Assembly (NCBI RefSeq): GCF_000964545.1
Contig: NZ_BBVD01000010.1
Location: forward strand, 62,001 to 126,000
DNA from: Comamonas thiooxydans
GTDB lineage: Bacteria > Pseudomonadota > Gammaproteobacteria > Burkholderiales > Burkholderiaceae_C
Reading direction: 5' to 3'
Length of the DNA stretch: 64,000 bases
Below, in pieces: positions 16,708-23,977 of the stretch. The notes beneath the pieces were generated by a model. It ran no database searches. It saw only the letters and a list, made by a program, of their open reading frames with translations, and had not been told where the DNA came from. The position numbers and the translations under genes were made by a program. Numbering within the stretch: the first letter of the stretch is position 1; each line of letters begins with the position of its first letter.

Positions 16708-19443
16708 TCAGAAGGGCGCATCGTCCCCGCCCCAAGGCACTGCGTGGTCAGGCGCAAACTCGGGCGGCAGAGGCGGCGCTACAAACGTCACGTCCTCCAC
16801 AGCCTCGGCCACACCCGGAGCCACCGCTGGCGCCTGCTCATCCAAACCACCCACACGCGATTCCGGCGGCCAGTTCGCGGGCCGCACATAACCCCAAGGC
16901 CTCGGCGCCACGCTGCTACGCTTGCGCTCCCAGCCCTCATGCTTGAGCCAGCTGGTAATCTGCCCCTGCAGTCCAGGCGGCGCCTTGGCCGGGTCTGCAC
17001 CCAATGCTTGCACCAACTGCGGTAGCGTCACAAAGTCGGCCAGGTGATTGACCACGCTCTGGATGCCGTTCTGCATCGGTGCCCGAGTCAGCACCTGCAG
17101 CAGCTCGCCATCGACGGCGGTTTCCACCAGGCGGCTCTCCTGCATCGGCTTGAACAGGCGTTCTTCCTGGTCGCCCGTGGGCGTGTAAGCCTCACCCTGC
17201 AGATAGCGGGCAAAAGCCTCGGCAAGCAGTTGCTCGCGGTACTTGGCCACGAACTCGGTATTGATCTGACGCTTGACCGGGATCGGCCAGAAGCGCCGGT
17301 TGCCCGTGCGGTCGCGCAGGTACGTGTCCTCATTGGTGGTGCCCACCAGCACGCACTGACGCGGGAACGACTCGACCGTCGTGCCATAGGCCACCCGGTA
17401 ACGGTCCACCTTGGCCGAGATAAAGGCCTTGATCGCGCCCACCTCTGACTTGCTGAAATGGGTCAGCTCGGCAATCTCATACAGCCACAGGCCTTGCACC
17501 TGCTCCTGCGCTTCCTTGCCCTTGCCCACTTCAAACGGGGTATCGCTGAAGTATTCGCTGGTCGCCAGCGTCTCCACCAGGGTGGACTTGCGCAAGCCAC
17601 CGCTGCCCTCAAGCACAGGGCAATAGTCAAACTTGCAGCCTGGCTCCATCACGCGGTAGACCATGCCCAGCAGCCAGAACCGGCCAACCAGGCCCAGGTA
17701 CTCAAACAGCGCGGGCTTGATCGTGTCAGGCTTATCGCCCAGCACATGCACCAGCCAGTTATCCACGCGCGGCTTGCCATCCCACTTCAGGCCCGTCAGA
17801 TAGTCCCTGATCGGGTGATAGCGGCGCGTGGCCGCGACCGTCAACATGCCCTCTTCCAGCGCGGCCTTGCTGATGCTCGGCAGCCCATAGGTATCGGTCA
17901 GCCACTTGCCCAGCAGCAGAGAGTCGGCATTGCGCACCTCGCCGGGCTTGGCATAAGGCCATGGCCAGGCCTTGCGGCACTGCACCGTATTGCGCAGCTC
18001 ATCAAAGCCCAGCACATCCTTGATGTCCGGCAGGCGCTCCAGGCAGCGAATCACAAACTTGCGCGAGACATTCCAGCGCGACTTCTCGCTGTCGTAGTAG
18101 TACGACATCCAGCTCGGCACCAAATAGCCGCCGATCTTGACCATATCGTCGTCAAAATCGTCATCATCAGTGCCGCCCGTGCCAACGGGATCATTGTTTT
18201 TTGGCGGCTTGCCACCGCTGCCGCCCGCTGGTGCAGGAGCGTCAGCCTGAGCGGGCGCGTCTGCAGGCGCGTCCACAACCGGCAAAGGCTGCGCGCGGCC
18301 GAAGAAGGCCAGAACATCCTCGCCCGTCCAGCCTTCATCGGCGATGGCGTCCTTGCAGTCCCAGCCGCTGGGCTTCTCACCAGGGGCGGGAATGGGCAGC
18401 AGTTGCACCTTGCAGCCATGGTCAGCCAGCAGCGCACCGCCAATATCCAGCATCGCCTTCATGCCGGGCTGCTTCTCTGCAGGCAGCAATGGCTTGCTGG
18501 CTTCAAGTGCAGCCTTGGCTTCCTGGTCACCCTTTACCGTGGCCTGCTCGGCCTTGGTCAGCTTCTCTCGGTGGGCATCACAGTCAGGCCACAGCAGCAC
18601 CGTGCAGCCAGCCAGCCATTCCCACATGGCCTTGGCCCAGGCCTTGCAGCCGCCCGGCCAGGACACCACGCAGTAGATGCCGGGGGCGCACGCATCCAGC
18701 AAGGCCTGCAGCACCTGGGCCTTGACCTCGCCCTCAACCAGGATGACCGTGCGCTCACCCGGGCGTGTGCCGCCAGGGAAATACAGCGGCCGGGGCTCGT
18801 CCCAGGTGCGCCACTTCCAGCCCATGCTGCCATCGCGGTCTGACTTTGCAAAGGTATAGGGCAGCGTATCTTTGCCGCCGTCGCTGGTGCCGAATCGCAG
18901 CACATAGCCCAGCAGCTCAGCGCCGTCGCGGTATTCGGCCGTGTTCTGCAGATCCTCCGGCTTGCGGTGGTAATGCGCAAATGTGGGCTTGGACGCGATG
19001 GAAGGCACAGGCCACACTGAAGTCCAGTTTTCTTTATCTTTCTGGGGCTTGGGTGCAGGCGCCGGGCGTGGCTTTGCTGGTGGTGCCACAGCAGCACCGC
19101 TGGCCGTCTTCACCACACCAGCCACATCCTCAAGGCCAAGATCGCGCGCAAGCTCCAACGTGGCCTGCACCATCGTCAAATCGTTGATTTCTGCGTACAG
19201 GCTCAGCAAATCCTTGCCGGATTCCTTCGAATTGAAGTCGGACCAATAGCCAGCCTTCTTCCCGGACAAGCACACACTGAAGCTGCGGCCGGCGCCGCCA
19301 TTTCGGTCGGCGCACTTCCACTCGTGCCCCTCCCTCTTACCCCCAGACAACCATGCCCCGACCAGCGTATCGATCTGATCCAGCAATGCATCGGCCAGCG
19401 CCCGAAACTTGAGCGGCGGCAGTTCTTCGCGGTGCTCTTTCAT
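16708..19443 (-). CDS. Phage primase-helicase with VapE/D5-type ATPase domain
   Basis: A 911-residue replication protein. The N-terminal part (1-100) has a CHC2-like or toprim-preceding pattern (HEWKCADRN...YWSDFNSKESGKDLLSLYAE). A toprim-like domain follows (VILVEGEVKAQVLQALLD, then VVSWPGGCKAWAKA and LWPDCDAHREK, about 225-300). After an Ala/Pro-rich linker, the C-terminal half is the virulence-associated protein E family (YHPIRDYLTGLKWDGKPRVDNWL; P-loop GSGGLRKSTL near 615; LWLYEIAELTHF as Walker B; VLVGTTNEDTYLRD sensor). It should prime and unwind phage DNA. GGAGGTG precedes the ATG. The final 120 residues form a DNA-binding-like tail found in some phage members. Confidence 0.9.
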   Translation of the reverse strand: MKEHREELPPLKFRALADALLDQIDTLVGAWLSGGKREGHEWKCADRNGGAGRSFSVCLSGKKAGYWSDFNSKESGKDLLSLYAEINDLTMVQATLELARDLGLEDVAGVVKTASGAAVAPPAKPRPAPAPKPQKDKENWTSVWPVPSIASKPTFAHYHRKPEDLQNTAEYRDGAELLGYVLRFGTSDGGKDTLPYTFAKSDRDGSMGWKWRTWDEPRPLYFPGGTRPGERTVILVEGEVKAQVLQALLDACAPGIYCVVSWPGGCKAWAKAMWEWLAGCTVLLWPDCDAHREKLTKAEQATVKGDQEAKAALEASKPLLPAEKQPGMKAMLDIGGALLADHGCKVQLLPIPAPGEKPSGWDCKDAIADEGWTGEDVLAFFGRAQPLPVVDAPADAPAQADAPAPAGGSGGKPPKNNDPVGTGGTDDDDFDDDMVKIGGYLVPSWMSYYYDSEKSRWNVSRKFVIRCLERLPDIKDVLGFDELRNTVQCRKAWPWPYAKPGEVRNADSLLLGKWLTDTYGLPSISKAALEEGMLTVAATRRYHPIRDYLTGLKWDGKPRVDNWLVHVLGDKPDTIKPALFEYLGLVGRFWLLGMVYRVMEPGCKFDYCPVLEGSGGLRKSTLVETLATSEYFSDTPFEVGKGKEAQEQVQGLWLYEIAELTHFSKSEVGAIKAFISAKVDRYRVAYGTTVESFPRQCVLVGTTNEDTYLRDRTGNRRFWPIPVKRQINTEFVAKYREQLLAEAFARYLQGEAYTPTGDQEERLFKPMQESRLVETAVDGELLQVLTRAPMQNGIQSVVNHLADFVTLPQLVQALGADPAKAPPGLQGQITSWLKHEGWERKRSSVAPRPWGYVRPANWPPESRVGGLDEQAPAVAPGVAEAVEDVTFVAPPLPPEFAPDHAVPWGGDDAPF

Positions 19444-19520
19444 GCGGCACCTCCAAGCATGAGAAAACAGAAGAACACGCCGGCGTCCCTAACACCGGCA
19501 GCGTGTGCCAAAACCATTCA

Positions 19521-19829
19521 TTACCCCCAGAGTTGCAGAGCTTGCGAAAGCCCAAAAACCGCATCGTTCGCGGCGTCGTTTGAATCTGTTTGCGGGCGGC
19601 CGTATTCCGCTGCAGGGCGGTTGCGGCCAGGCACCTTGCGCTCGCGCACCTGCACTAGGCGGCCGTAGCGCTTCATGTTTCCGACCGTCTGACGAATCGC
19701 CTTGAAGGCCACGGGTGCCGAAGCCATCAAATGGGCGGCAATCTCTGCCAGGGTCGGGGCGCGCTCGGGCGTCCACAGCTGCTGCACGGTCTGCTCGATG
19801 GCAAGGCTGATTTCTCCTGCGGGCCTCAT
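19521..19829 (-). CDS. Small winged-helix-like phage protein
   Basis: A 102-residue protein. The segment TLAEIAAHLMASAPVAFKAIRQTVGNMKRYGRLVQVRERKVPGRNRPAAEYG reads as a winged helix-turn-helix: two helices, a recognition helix and a basic wing. Its ATG overlaps the stop of the CII-like gene (ATGA), so the two are probably translated together. It lies just before the primase-helicase gene, a place where lambdoid phages keep replication initiator or loader genes, but the protein is much shorter than an O-type initiator. It may be a regulator or an accessory DNA-binding factor. Confidence 0.6.
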   Translation of the reverse strand: MRPAGEISLAIEQTVQQLWTPERAPTLAEIAAHLMASAPVAFKAIRQTVGNMKRYGRLVQVRERKVPGRNRPAAEYGRPQTDSNDAANDAVFGLSQALQLWG

Positions 19830-20347
19830 TGATCCACCTCCAGGCCGGCAGCGCGGCGCACATTGCGGTGCAAGCGCAGAAGCAGCTCAACCTCGCCCAT
19901 GATCTGGGCGCACATCTGCTCGGCCTCAGCCGGCTCCACGCGCTTGTCCTCGGTGACGCGCATGCCCAGGGCGGTCAAAGACCCACCCTCAACGCCCAGC
20001 TGCAGCAACTTCTTCTGAATGGCTTCGGCCTCGCAGGGCCAGCCACCAGGAGGAGCCGGGGGCAAGGTCATAGCCACCATGCCGTATTGCTGGTTCAGCA
20101 TGCTCAGCCACTTGAGGGCGCTGGGCTCGCGGCATTCCTGCATCCATTCCGTCAGCAGCTCCAGCATCTCCAGATTGATCCACTCGCCATCCACGCCACG
20201 CAGACGGGCGCGCAGGGTCTCGGTGTGAATGCTGCGACCACGGCGCACGGTCAGAAAGGTGGCAGCGGCTGATACGCCACCGGGGGTGTTGCGCACCGCG
20301 TTGTAGAGCACATCGCGCCATGCATTGGGAGACAGATAGCAGGTCAT
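19826..20347 (-). CDS. CII-like phage regulatory protein (putative)
   Basis: A 173-residue protein beginning MTCYLSPNAWRDVLYNAVRNTPGGVSAAATFLTVRRGRSIHTETLRARL. This N-terminal pattern, with a helix-turn-helix around residues 12-50 (NTPGGVSAAATFL...SIHTETLRARL), resembles the CP76/CII family found second in the lytic operon after Cro in beta-proteobacterial prophages. Residues 110-170 are helical and acidic. It would be an activator or repressor acting in the lysis-lysogeny choice. The family call rests on position and motif and should be checked by a profile search. Confidence 0.55.
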   Translation of the reverse strand: MTCYLSPNAWRDVLYNAVRNTPGGVSAAATFLTVRRGRSIHTETLRARLRGVDGEWINLEMLELLTEWMQECREPSALKWLSMLNQQYGMVAMTLPPAPPGGWPCEAEAIQKKLLQLGVEGGSLTALGMRVTEDKRVEPAEAEQMCAQIMGEVELLLRLHRNVRRAAGLEVDQ

Positions 20348-20554
20348 CGCCCACCCCCTTGAAACAGAAAAATTTCAGGCTTTCGGCCCGCGACCGCAGC
20401 AACGACACTGCGTCCATGAATAGAAAAGCCCACCGCCCGCAGCACAACAAGCCGCACACACCTTCCTGCGTGTGCAGCACCTTGATGGAGCGAGGAGACA
20501 AAACGCCCGGCAGCTGTGCAGCTCCGATCTGGGCGGTGGGTGAAGGTCAGGCAG
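20348..20554 (-). other. Gap between cro-like and CII-like genes
   Basis: No gene with a credible start and codon pattern is seen here. Two overlapping open frames exist in different phases but lack ribosome-binding sites and family similarity. A modest stem (GCACAC/GTGTGC around 20455-20480 with an 8-base loop) could be a leader structure on the leftward transcript. Confidence 0.4.
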
Positions 20555-20764
20555 TCAACCAAGGGCCGACTCCTGCGAAGGCTGAGCGCCGACATGGCTC
20601 ATCGCAGCAACGTGCTTACGCCACAGCGCCGCTTGAACGCGGTCAACCTGATCCTTAGACAGCTCATCAGGCCATTGCGATACCGCAGACGGTGTAATCC
20701 GGCACTCGCGCGCGACTGACGCGGCTGTACCACCCAACAGTTCAAACGCATGAGACTTTTCCAT
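20555..20764 (-). CDS. Cro-like repressor
   Basis: A 69-residue protein starting MEKSHAFELLGGTAASVARECRITPSAVSQWPDELSKDQVDRVQAAL. The helix-turn-helix (AASVARECRITPSAVSQWP, about 14-32) is typical of the YdaS/Cro antitoxin-like group used as Cro in many prophages. It is divergent from cI, separated by 70 bases that hold palindromic operator candidates overlapping its leader. It should turn down cI and early transcription during lytic growth. It is the first gene of the long leftward lytic operon. Confidence 0.85.
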   Translation of the reverse strand: MEKSHAFELLGGTAASVARECRITPSAVSQWPDELSKDQVDRVQAALWRKHVAAMSHVGAQPSQESALG

Positions 20765-20771
20765 GCCGCTG

Positions 20772-20812
20772 ACTTTAGCACACTCAAGTCACAAACGAAA
20801 GCAGCCTAAAGT
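20772..20812. promoter_or_regulatory. cI-cro operators (O1 and O2)
   Basis: O1 (20772-20789) reads ACTTTAG-CACA-CTCAAGT, a 7-4-7 palindrome with one mismatch. O2 (20795-20812) ends in the perfect half-site CTAAAGT with a degenerate left half ACGAAAG, and overlaps a second palindrome CCTAAA-GTG-TTTAGG (20805-20819). The same palindrome in perfect form lies after cI (21510-21527). O1 and O2 lie in the intergenic region where both divergent promoters must be, so they are the likely CI/Cro binding sites. Confidence 0.72.
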
Positions 20813-20834
20813 GTTTAGGTGGCTTAATTAATCC

Positions 20835-21470
20835 ATGGCCCTTAAAGATCGCATCCAGGCACTCATAGACGCGGGGTTCACTCGCACAGAGATCGCTAAA
20901 GCCGCGAAAAAGTCCCAAAGCGCAGTGACGCAATGGCTCAGCGGCGATACCAAGGAGTTGAAGTCCGATTCAGCAGCCGGCATCCAAGCCGTTACCGGCT
21001 TCAGTGCCGTATGGCTTGCCACAGGCAATGGACCACGGCTCGCTGCAGAAGCTTCCAATGTGGCGCTAGGCCCCAACATGGGCGGCACCGTGCCCCTTCT
21101 TTCTAGCGTCCAAGCAGGCAACCCCAAAGAGTTAGTGAACAACTATTCCCCGATGGCAAGTGATGCAGAGCAGATCCCGACTGCCGTCCCAGTCAGGCAA
21201 TACACATTCGCCCTGCGAGTTGAAGGCGACTCGATGGAGCCAGACTTCAAAGAAGGCATGGTCATCATCGTTGAGCCAGATCTAGAGCCTCTGCCCAACG
21301 ATTTTGTGATCGCCAAGAACGGCAGTGAAGAATCCACATTCAAGCAACTTGTGAAGGACGGCGCGGATTGGTATCTCAAGCCTCTCAACGAACGTTATCC
21401 CATGAAGACCTTCACCTCGGACATGAAAATCGTTGGAGTAGTGAGAGCAGTTGAGCGTCGCTTTCGTTGA
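20835..21470 (+). CDS. CI-like repressor with S24 self-cleavage domain
   Basis: A 211-residue LexA/CI-type repressor. Residues 1-40 form a helix-turn-helix (TRTEIAKAAKKSQSAVTQWLSGD). The C-terminal half is an S24 peptidase: cleavage site Ala94-Gly95 (SVQAGNP), catalytic Ser133 in EGDSMEPDF, and Lys170 in ESTFKQL, 37 residues later as in LexA and lambda CI. RecA-stimulated self-cleavage should induce the prophage on DNA damage. It is divergent from the Cro-like gene, with shared operators, and an identical-pattern operator sits just after its stop, so it should silence both lytic arms. Confidence 0.92.
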   Translation: MALKDRIQALIDAGFTRTEIAKAAKKSQSAVTQWLSGDTKELKSDSAAGIQAVTGFSAVWLATGNGPRLAAEASNVALGPNMGGTVPLLSSVQAGNPKELVNNYSPMASDAEQIPTAVPVRQYTFALRVEGDSMEPDFKEGMVIIVEPDLEPLPNDFVIAKNGSEESTFKQLVKDGADWYLKPLNERYPMKTFTSDMKIVGVVRAVERRFR

Positions 21471-21498
21471 GCACACTTAAGAAATTAATTTAGCCAGC

Positions 21499-21527
21499 TT
21501 GCAAACTAAACTTTAGTGAGCTAAAGT
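21499..21527 (+). promoter_or_regulatory. Predicted rightward early promoter with CI operator O3
   Basis: A sigma70-like promoter is visible: TTGCAA (21499-21504), 17-base spacer, TAAAGT (21522-21527). The perfect palindrome ACTTTAG-TGAG-CTAAAGT (21510-21527) covers spacer and -10, so a bound repressor would block polymerase. The half-sites equal those of the operator between cI and cro. The transcript would start near 21534 and run into the hairpin-rich leader and the rightward operon. Confidence 0.7.
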
Positions 21528-21536
21528 CCACCCCGC

Positions 21537-21740
21537 AACTCGCGTGAGTTGTGGGCTCCACGGCATCGACCGGGCCAGCCCCGGTCGTTAAAAACCTGCT
21601 GAGCACATACGGCACCCTTTGGTGCCTTGCCCTGCCCCGTGCAGGGCAAACCTAAGCGCTTTGCCAACCCGGCCAAAGCGCTTAGGTTTGTGCCGCGCCC
21701 GTGGTTCTTCTCCTCCCTCCCTCTCTTACTTGCCACGGGC
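21537..21740 (+). promoter_or_regulatory. Six-hairpin leader RNA, possible put/nut-like antitermination element
   Basis: Consecutive perfect stems on the plus strand: AACTC/GAGTT (21537-21550), CGACCGGG/CCCGGTCG (21567-21587), GGCACC/GGTGCC (21611-21626), TTGCCCTGC/GCAGGGCAA (21627-21649), a 17-bp stem (21647-21663 with 21674-21690, 10-base loop) and GCCCGTGG/CCACGGGC (21697-21704 with 21733-21740, pyrimidine-rich loop). The fourth and fifth overlap by three bases and could be alternatives. No T-tract follows any, so they are not simple terminators. The element sits between an operator-covered promoter and a downstream terminator and has no coding potential. Confidence 0.65.
21595..21616 (+). 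repeat. Left copy of 22-bp inverted repeat around lipoprotein gene
   Basis: This 22-base segment (CCTGCTGAGCAC... ending CGGCACC) is the reverse complement of 22322-22343 with a single mismatch. The two copies lie 705 bases apart and bracket the minus-strand lipoprotein gene and its terminator. The left copy also forms part of the GGCACC/GGTGCC hairpin. Confidence 0.85.
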
Positions 21741-21770
21741 TATGCGGGCTTTTCTTCGGGCACAAAAAAA

Positions 21771-21789
21771 AACCGCCTCAAGGGCGGTT
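21771..21789 (-). terminator. Intrinsic terminator of lipoprotein gene
   Basis: Stem AACCGCC/GGCGGTT with a 5-base loop; on the minus strand it is followed directly by a run of at least seven Ts (complement of 21764-21770). It lies 19 bases past the lipoprotein stop. Confidence 0.85.
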
Positions 21790-21807
21790 GGTGCATGTAG
21801 GCCAAGC

Positions 21808-22269
21808 TCACAGACTCGCTTGAACGCGTTTGGTCCAATCCGTACCGGACTGACCTGCGCAGCTGGTATTCCAGTCAACGGCCTTGCCTGCTGCGTTTGC
21901 TGCAACGCTCTCGGTCACCACTGCATTGAAGCTGTTGGTTGCCCGGAACACTAGGCATACGGTATCCGTCTTCTTGATATGAATGATGGAGACCAGCTCA
22001 AATGACTTTGGGTTCTTCGCTATCGCGCGCATGGCGTAGGCTGTGTTCAACATGCGAGAGAACATGGCTTTATCCACCGCCTCTGCGATGGCGCGATCCG
22101 CCAGACGCTTTGCGTCTTCGGCCTTTTGTTCAGGAGTCTTCTGCTCCTCTAGGCGCTGAATAGCCAACTGATTCAGACGCTCCTGCTCCTGCTTGCTGTC
22201 ACCGCACGCAGCCAATGAGACAGCAACAGCCCCGGCCGCAAACCAAGCGGCGATTCGATTCCTCAACAT
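21808..22269 (-). CDS. Prophage-encoded lipoprotein (candidate moron)
   Basis: A 153-residue protein with a lipoprotein signal: basic start MLRNR, hydrophobic core AAWFAAGAVAVS, lipobox LAAC with Cys22. Residue +2 is Gly, compatible with outer-membrane sorting. A charged coiled coil follows (QEQERLNQLAIQRLEEQKTPEQKAEDAKRLADRA), then a compact domain (FELVSIIHIKKTDTVCLVFRATNSFNAVVTESVA) with two Cys that may pair. It is a single gene on the minus strand inside the rightward early region, with its own terminator and flanked by an inverted repeat, the organisation of morons expressed in the lysogen. It could alter the host surface or block superinfection; the function is not known. Confidence 0.8.
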   Translation of the reverse strand: MLRNRIAAWFAAGAVAVSLAACGDSKQEQERLNQLAIQRLEEQKTPEQKAEDAKRLADRAIAEAVDKAMFSRMLNTAYAMRAIAKNPKSFELVSIIHIKKTDTVCLVFRATNSFNAVVTESVAANAAGKAVDWNTSCAGQSGTDWTKRVQASL

Positions 22270-22321
22270 CTTTTCCCCTCAAGACCTCTACTCGGCCTTG
22301 ATCCTACCAGCCACCCCGAGT

Positions 22322-22343
22322 GGTGCCGCATGTGCTCAGCAGG
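22322..22343 (-). repeat. Right copy of 22-bp inverted repeat around lipoprotein gene
   Basis: Reverse complement of 21595-21616 with one mismatch (21 of 22). It lies just upstream of the lipoprotein gene's start region and directly before the plus-strand terminator at 22348. Confidence 0.85.
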
Positions 22344-22347
22344 ACCA

Positions 22348-22373
22348 GCCCGCCCCGACCAGGCGGGCTTTTT
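22348..22373 (+). terminator. Plus-strand terminator ahead of rightward early operon
   Basis: Stem GCCCGCC/GGCGGGC (22348-22354 and 22362-22368) with a 7-base loop, then TTTTT (22369-22373) and CTT. It stands between the operator-controlled promoter near 21500 and the first rightward gene at 22393, so operon expression from that promoter needs read-through, antitermination or a second promoter. Confidence 0.8.
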
Positions 22374-22392
22374 CTTGCCCAAGGAGCAGAGG

Positions 22393-22707
22393 ATGAGCAC
22401 CACACAAGCCTGTGCACACGTGTGCACAGCAACCAATAGCCCAGTCGTATTGCCCGGACTGACCGGATTAACCGACTGCAGTCACAGCCCGTTCAGCGAT
22501 GCACTCGTTCTGATTGCCGAGGGTGGCAAAGGCTCCCTTGTGGTTCGCCGACACCTGACCAATTGGGAGACGAAGTGGACGCCCGAGCGCGCAGGCGCAT
22601 GGATCGGCATTGAGTACCGCTACGACGCGGCGGGCACCGAATTCAGGCGCGAAATCCGCCTGGTCGAAGACGATCACGGCGAACTGGTGGAAGTCTCCAC
22701 ATGCTGA
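22393..22707 (+). CDS. Hypothetical early phage protein (first gene of rightward operon)
   Basis: A 104-residue protein starting MSTTQACAHVCTATNSPVV. The C-terminal half (DALVLIAEGGKGSLVVRRHLTNWETKWTPERAGAWIGIEYRYDAAGTEFRREIRLVEDDHGELVEVSTC) alternates strands and looks like a small beta protein. AAGGAG lies 6 bases before the ATG at 22393, so the upstream extension of the frame is not used. Its stop overlaps the next start. I recognise no family. It follows directly after an intrinsic terminator. Confidence 0.65.
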   Translation: MSTTQACAHVCTATNSPVVLPGLTGLTDCSHSPFSDALVLIAEGGKGSLVVRRHLTNWETKWTPERAGAWIGIEYRYDAAGTEFRREIRLVEDDHGELVEVSTC

Positions 22708-22838
22708 CCCGCTACATCGTCACCTGTGGCGGGAAACGCCGCACCACTCTTGCGACCGGCAGCTGCGACGCCATCGCTCGCGCTATGGCCCGCTTCGGCA
22801 ACGCCCACCCCATCAGCGCACGGAGGGCTGCAGCATGA
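22701..22838 (+). CDS. 45-residue basic phage peptide
   Basis: A short frame MLTRYIVTCGGKRRTTLATG... ending ISARRAAA. Its ATG lies inside the end of the previous gene (7-base overlap) and its TGA overlaps the next ATG (ATGA), so it fits a translationally coupled chain of small genes. It is basic (many Arg/Lys) and begins with a beta-like segment; similar small peptides with a central helix (CDAIARAMARFGNAHPISAR) occur in early operons of related prophages. Function unknown. Confidence 0.5.
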   Translation: MLTRYIVTCGGKRRTTLATGSCDAIARAMARFGNAHPISARRAAA

Positions 22839-22984
22839 GCGCGCCCATCGTTCAACTGGACGGGGCTCCGACACCCCCCATGCGCAAACGTGTTCGGCGG
22901 GCATATATCCGTTGCGCCGCACTCTGTGCTGTGGCATTGGCCCTGGCTGCGCTGCGCGTGGCGATTGACGCTGGAGTGCTGTGA
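22835..22984 (+). CDS. 49-residue single-span membrane peptide
   Basis: Starts MSAPIVQLDGAPTPPMRKRVRRAYIR. A basic cluster precedes one hydrophobic segment (CAALCAVALALAALRVAI), giving a likely N-in single-pass membrane peptide. The ATG overlaps the upstream stop (ATGA) and the TGA overlaps the next ATG, so it is in a coupled chain. The function is unknown; small early membrane peptides in phages can act in exclusion or host takeover. Confidence 0.5.
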   Translation: MSAPIVQLDGAPTPPMRKRVRRAYIRCAALCAVALALAALRVAIDAGVL

Positions 22985-23343
22985 TGCCCAACGCATTGAC
23001 CGACACCCAGATCCAAATGAGCGGCGTGCTGCTGCAGGACGCCGAAGTCCGAACCCTCCCCATGGGCGACGACAACACCGCCATGCCCGTGCTCTGCCTG
23101 GTCATGGAAACAGACGGCAGCTGCACCGCCCCTGTGCGGGCCGAGCAGGTCTACCCCGCCGCAATGCGTGGCGATGCAGACCGCGCCGCCAAGAGCATGA
23201 AAAAAGGCATGCGCGTCACGGTCTGGGCACCCATCGCCCAGCTGCGCACCACGCTTGGCATGTCCAGCCGTATCCAAGTCCACGGCCGCGCCCCGCAGGC
23301 CAACGCAACCCCACCCAAGGAGGCAGCACATGCCCATGCTTGA
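22984..23343 (+). CDS. Hypothetical early phage protein with OB-fold-like pattern
   Basis: A 119-residue protein (MPNALTDTQIQMSGVLLQDAEVRTLPMGDDNTAMPVLCLVMETDG...). The strand pattern, G-V-L-x-x-D-A-E-V-R, then P-V-L-C-L-V-M-E, then MRVTVWAPIAQLRTTLGMSSRIQVHG, resembles small single-strand DNA-binding OB folds, with conserved aromatic/polar contacts replaced. It lies in a replication-related early operon upstream of a nucleotide kinase. The ATG at 22984 overlaps the upstream stop. The single-strand-binding idea is an inference from pattern only. Confidence 0.55.
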   Translation: MPNALTDTQIQMSGVLLQDAEVRTLPMGDDNTAMPVLCLVMETDGSCTAPVRAEQVYPAAMRGDADRAAKSMKKGMRVTVWAPIAQLRTTLGMSSRIQVHGRAPQANATPPKEAAHAHA

Positions 23344-23977
23344 CCCCATCATCGTCGCCCTGACTGGCCCCGCCGGCGCGGGCAAGGACACTGTGGCCGA
23401 CTACCTGGCTGAACATCACGGCTACACGAAGCTGGCCTTTGCCGATGCGCTGCGCGATGAAATCGGCCGTGCCTTTGACGTGTCGATCCAGCTGCTCATC
23501 CAGCGCGAGACCAAAGAGCACCCCATGTCAGCACTGGCCCTGCGCCGCTGCATGGACAACGAGTTTGTGAATCGGATCTGGGTCCACCTCGACAAACTGG
23601 ACCTGAGCGCGCCCCGCAGCCCGCGCCAGATCATGCAATGGTGGGGCACCGAATACCGCCGCGCCAACAATCCGCATTACTGGCTCGATGCCTTCACGAC
23701 GCGATTCGTCAGGGCGCACCGAGACGGCCAGAACCGCTTTGTGGTGACTGATGTACGCAATGCCAACGAGGCCGAACTCCTACGCGAACTGGGCGCCAGC
23801 CTGTGGCAGATCACCCGCCCCGGCTTTGCCCCCCAACCAGGCTCGCACAGCAGCGAAACCACCGGCGCCGAGTTTGCCCCCGACTACCAACTGGTCAACA
23901 GCCACAGCATCACCCACCTGCACAAGCAGGCCTATGCGTTGCTGGCCAAGCTTGGCAAAGCCCAGGAGGCTGCATGA
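23330..23977 (+). CDS. Deoxynucleoside monophosphate kinase
   Basis: A 215-residue P-loop kinase. GPAGAGKDT near residues 13-21 is the nucleotide-binding loop, and the Asp after Lys is typical of the phage dNMP kinase (T4 gp1-like) family. The next block (LAFADALRDEIGRAF), the central RQIMQWWGTEYRR, and VVTDVRNANEAELLRELG are characteristic. It phosphorylates dNMPs for phage DNA synthesis. AAGGAGG 6 bases before the ATG at 23330 is a strong ribosome-binding site; the gene overlaps the previous one by 14 bases. Confidence 0.85.
   Translation: MPMLDPIIVALTGPAGAGKDTVADYLAEHHGYTKLAFADALRDEIGRAFDVSIQLLIQRETKEHPMSALALRRCMDNEFVNRIWVHLDKLDLSAPRSPRQIMQWWGTEYRRANNPHYWLDAFTTRFVRAHRDGQNRFVVTDVRNANEAELLRELGASLWQITRPGFAPQPGSHSSETTGAEFAPDYQLVNSHSITHLHKQAYALLAKLGKAQEAA

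Noticed and set aside
16462..16757. Short open frames on both strands in the gap after the primase gene
   Set aside because: No ribosome-binding site, no conserved pattern, and they overlap the repeat clusters and palindrome.
20344..20595. Minus-strand 83-codon frame between cro-like and CII-like genes
   Set aside because: It overlaps the cro coding region in another phase, has Arg/Cys-rich shadow-like composition and no ribosome-binding site.
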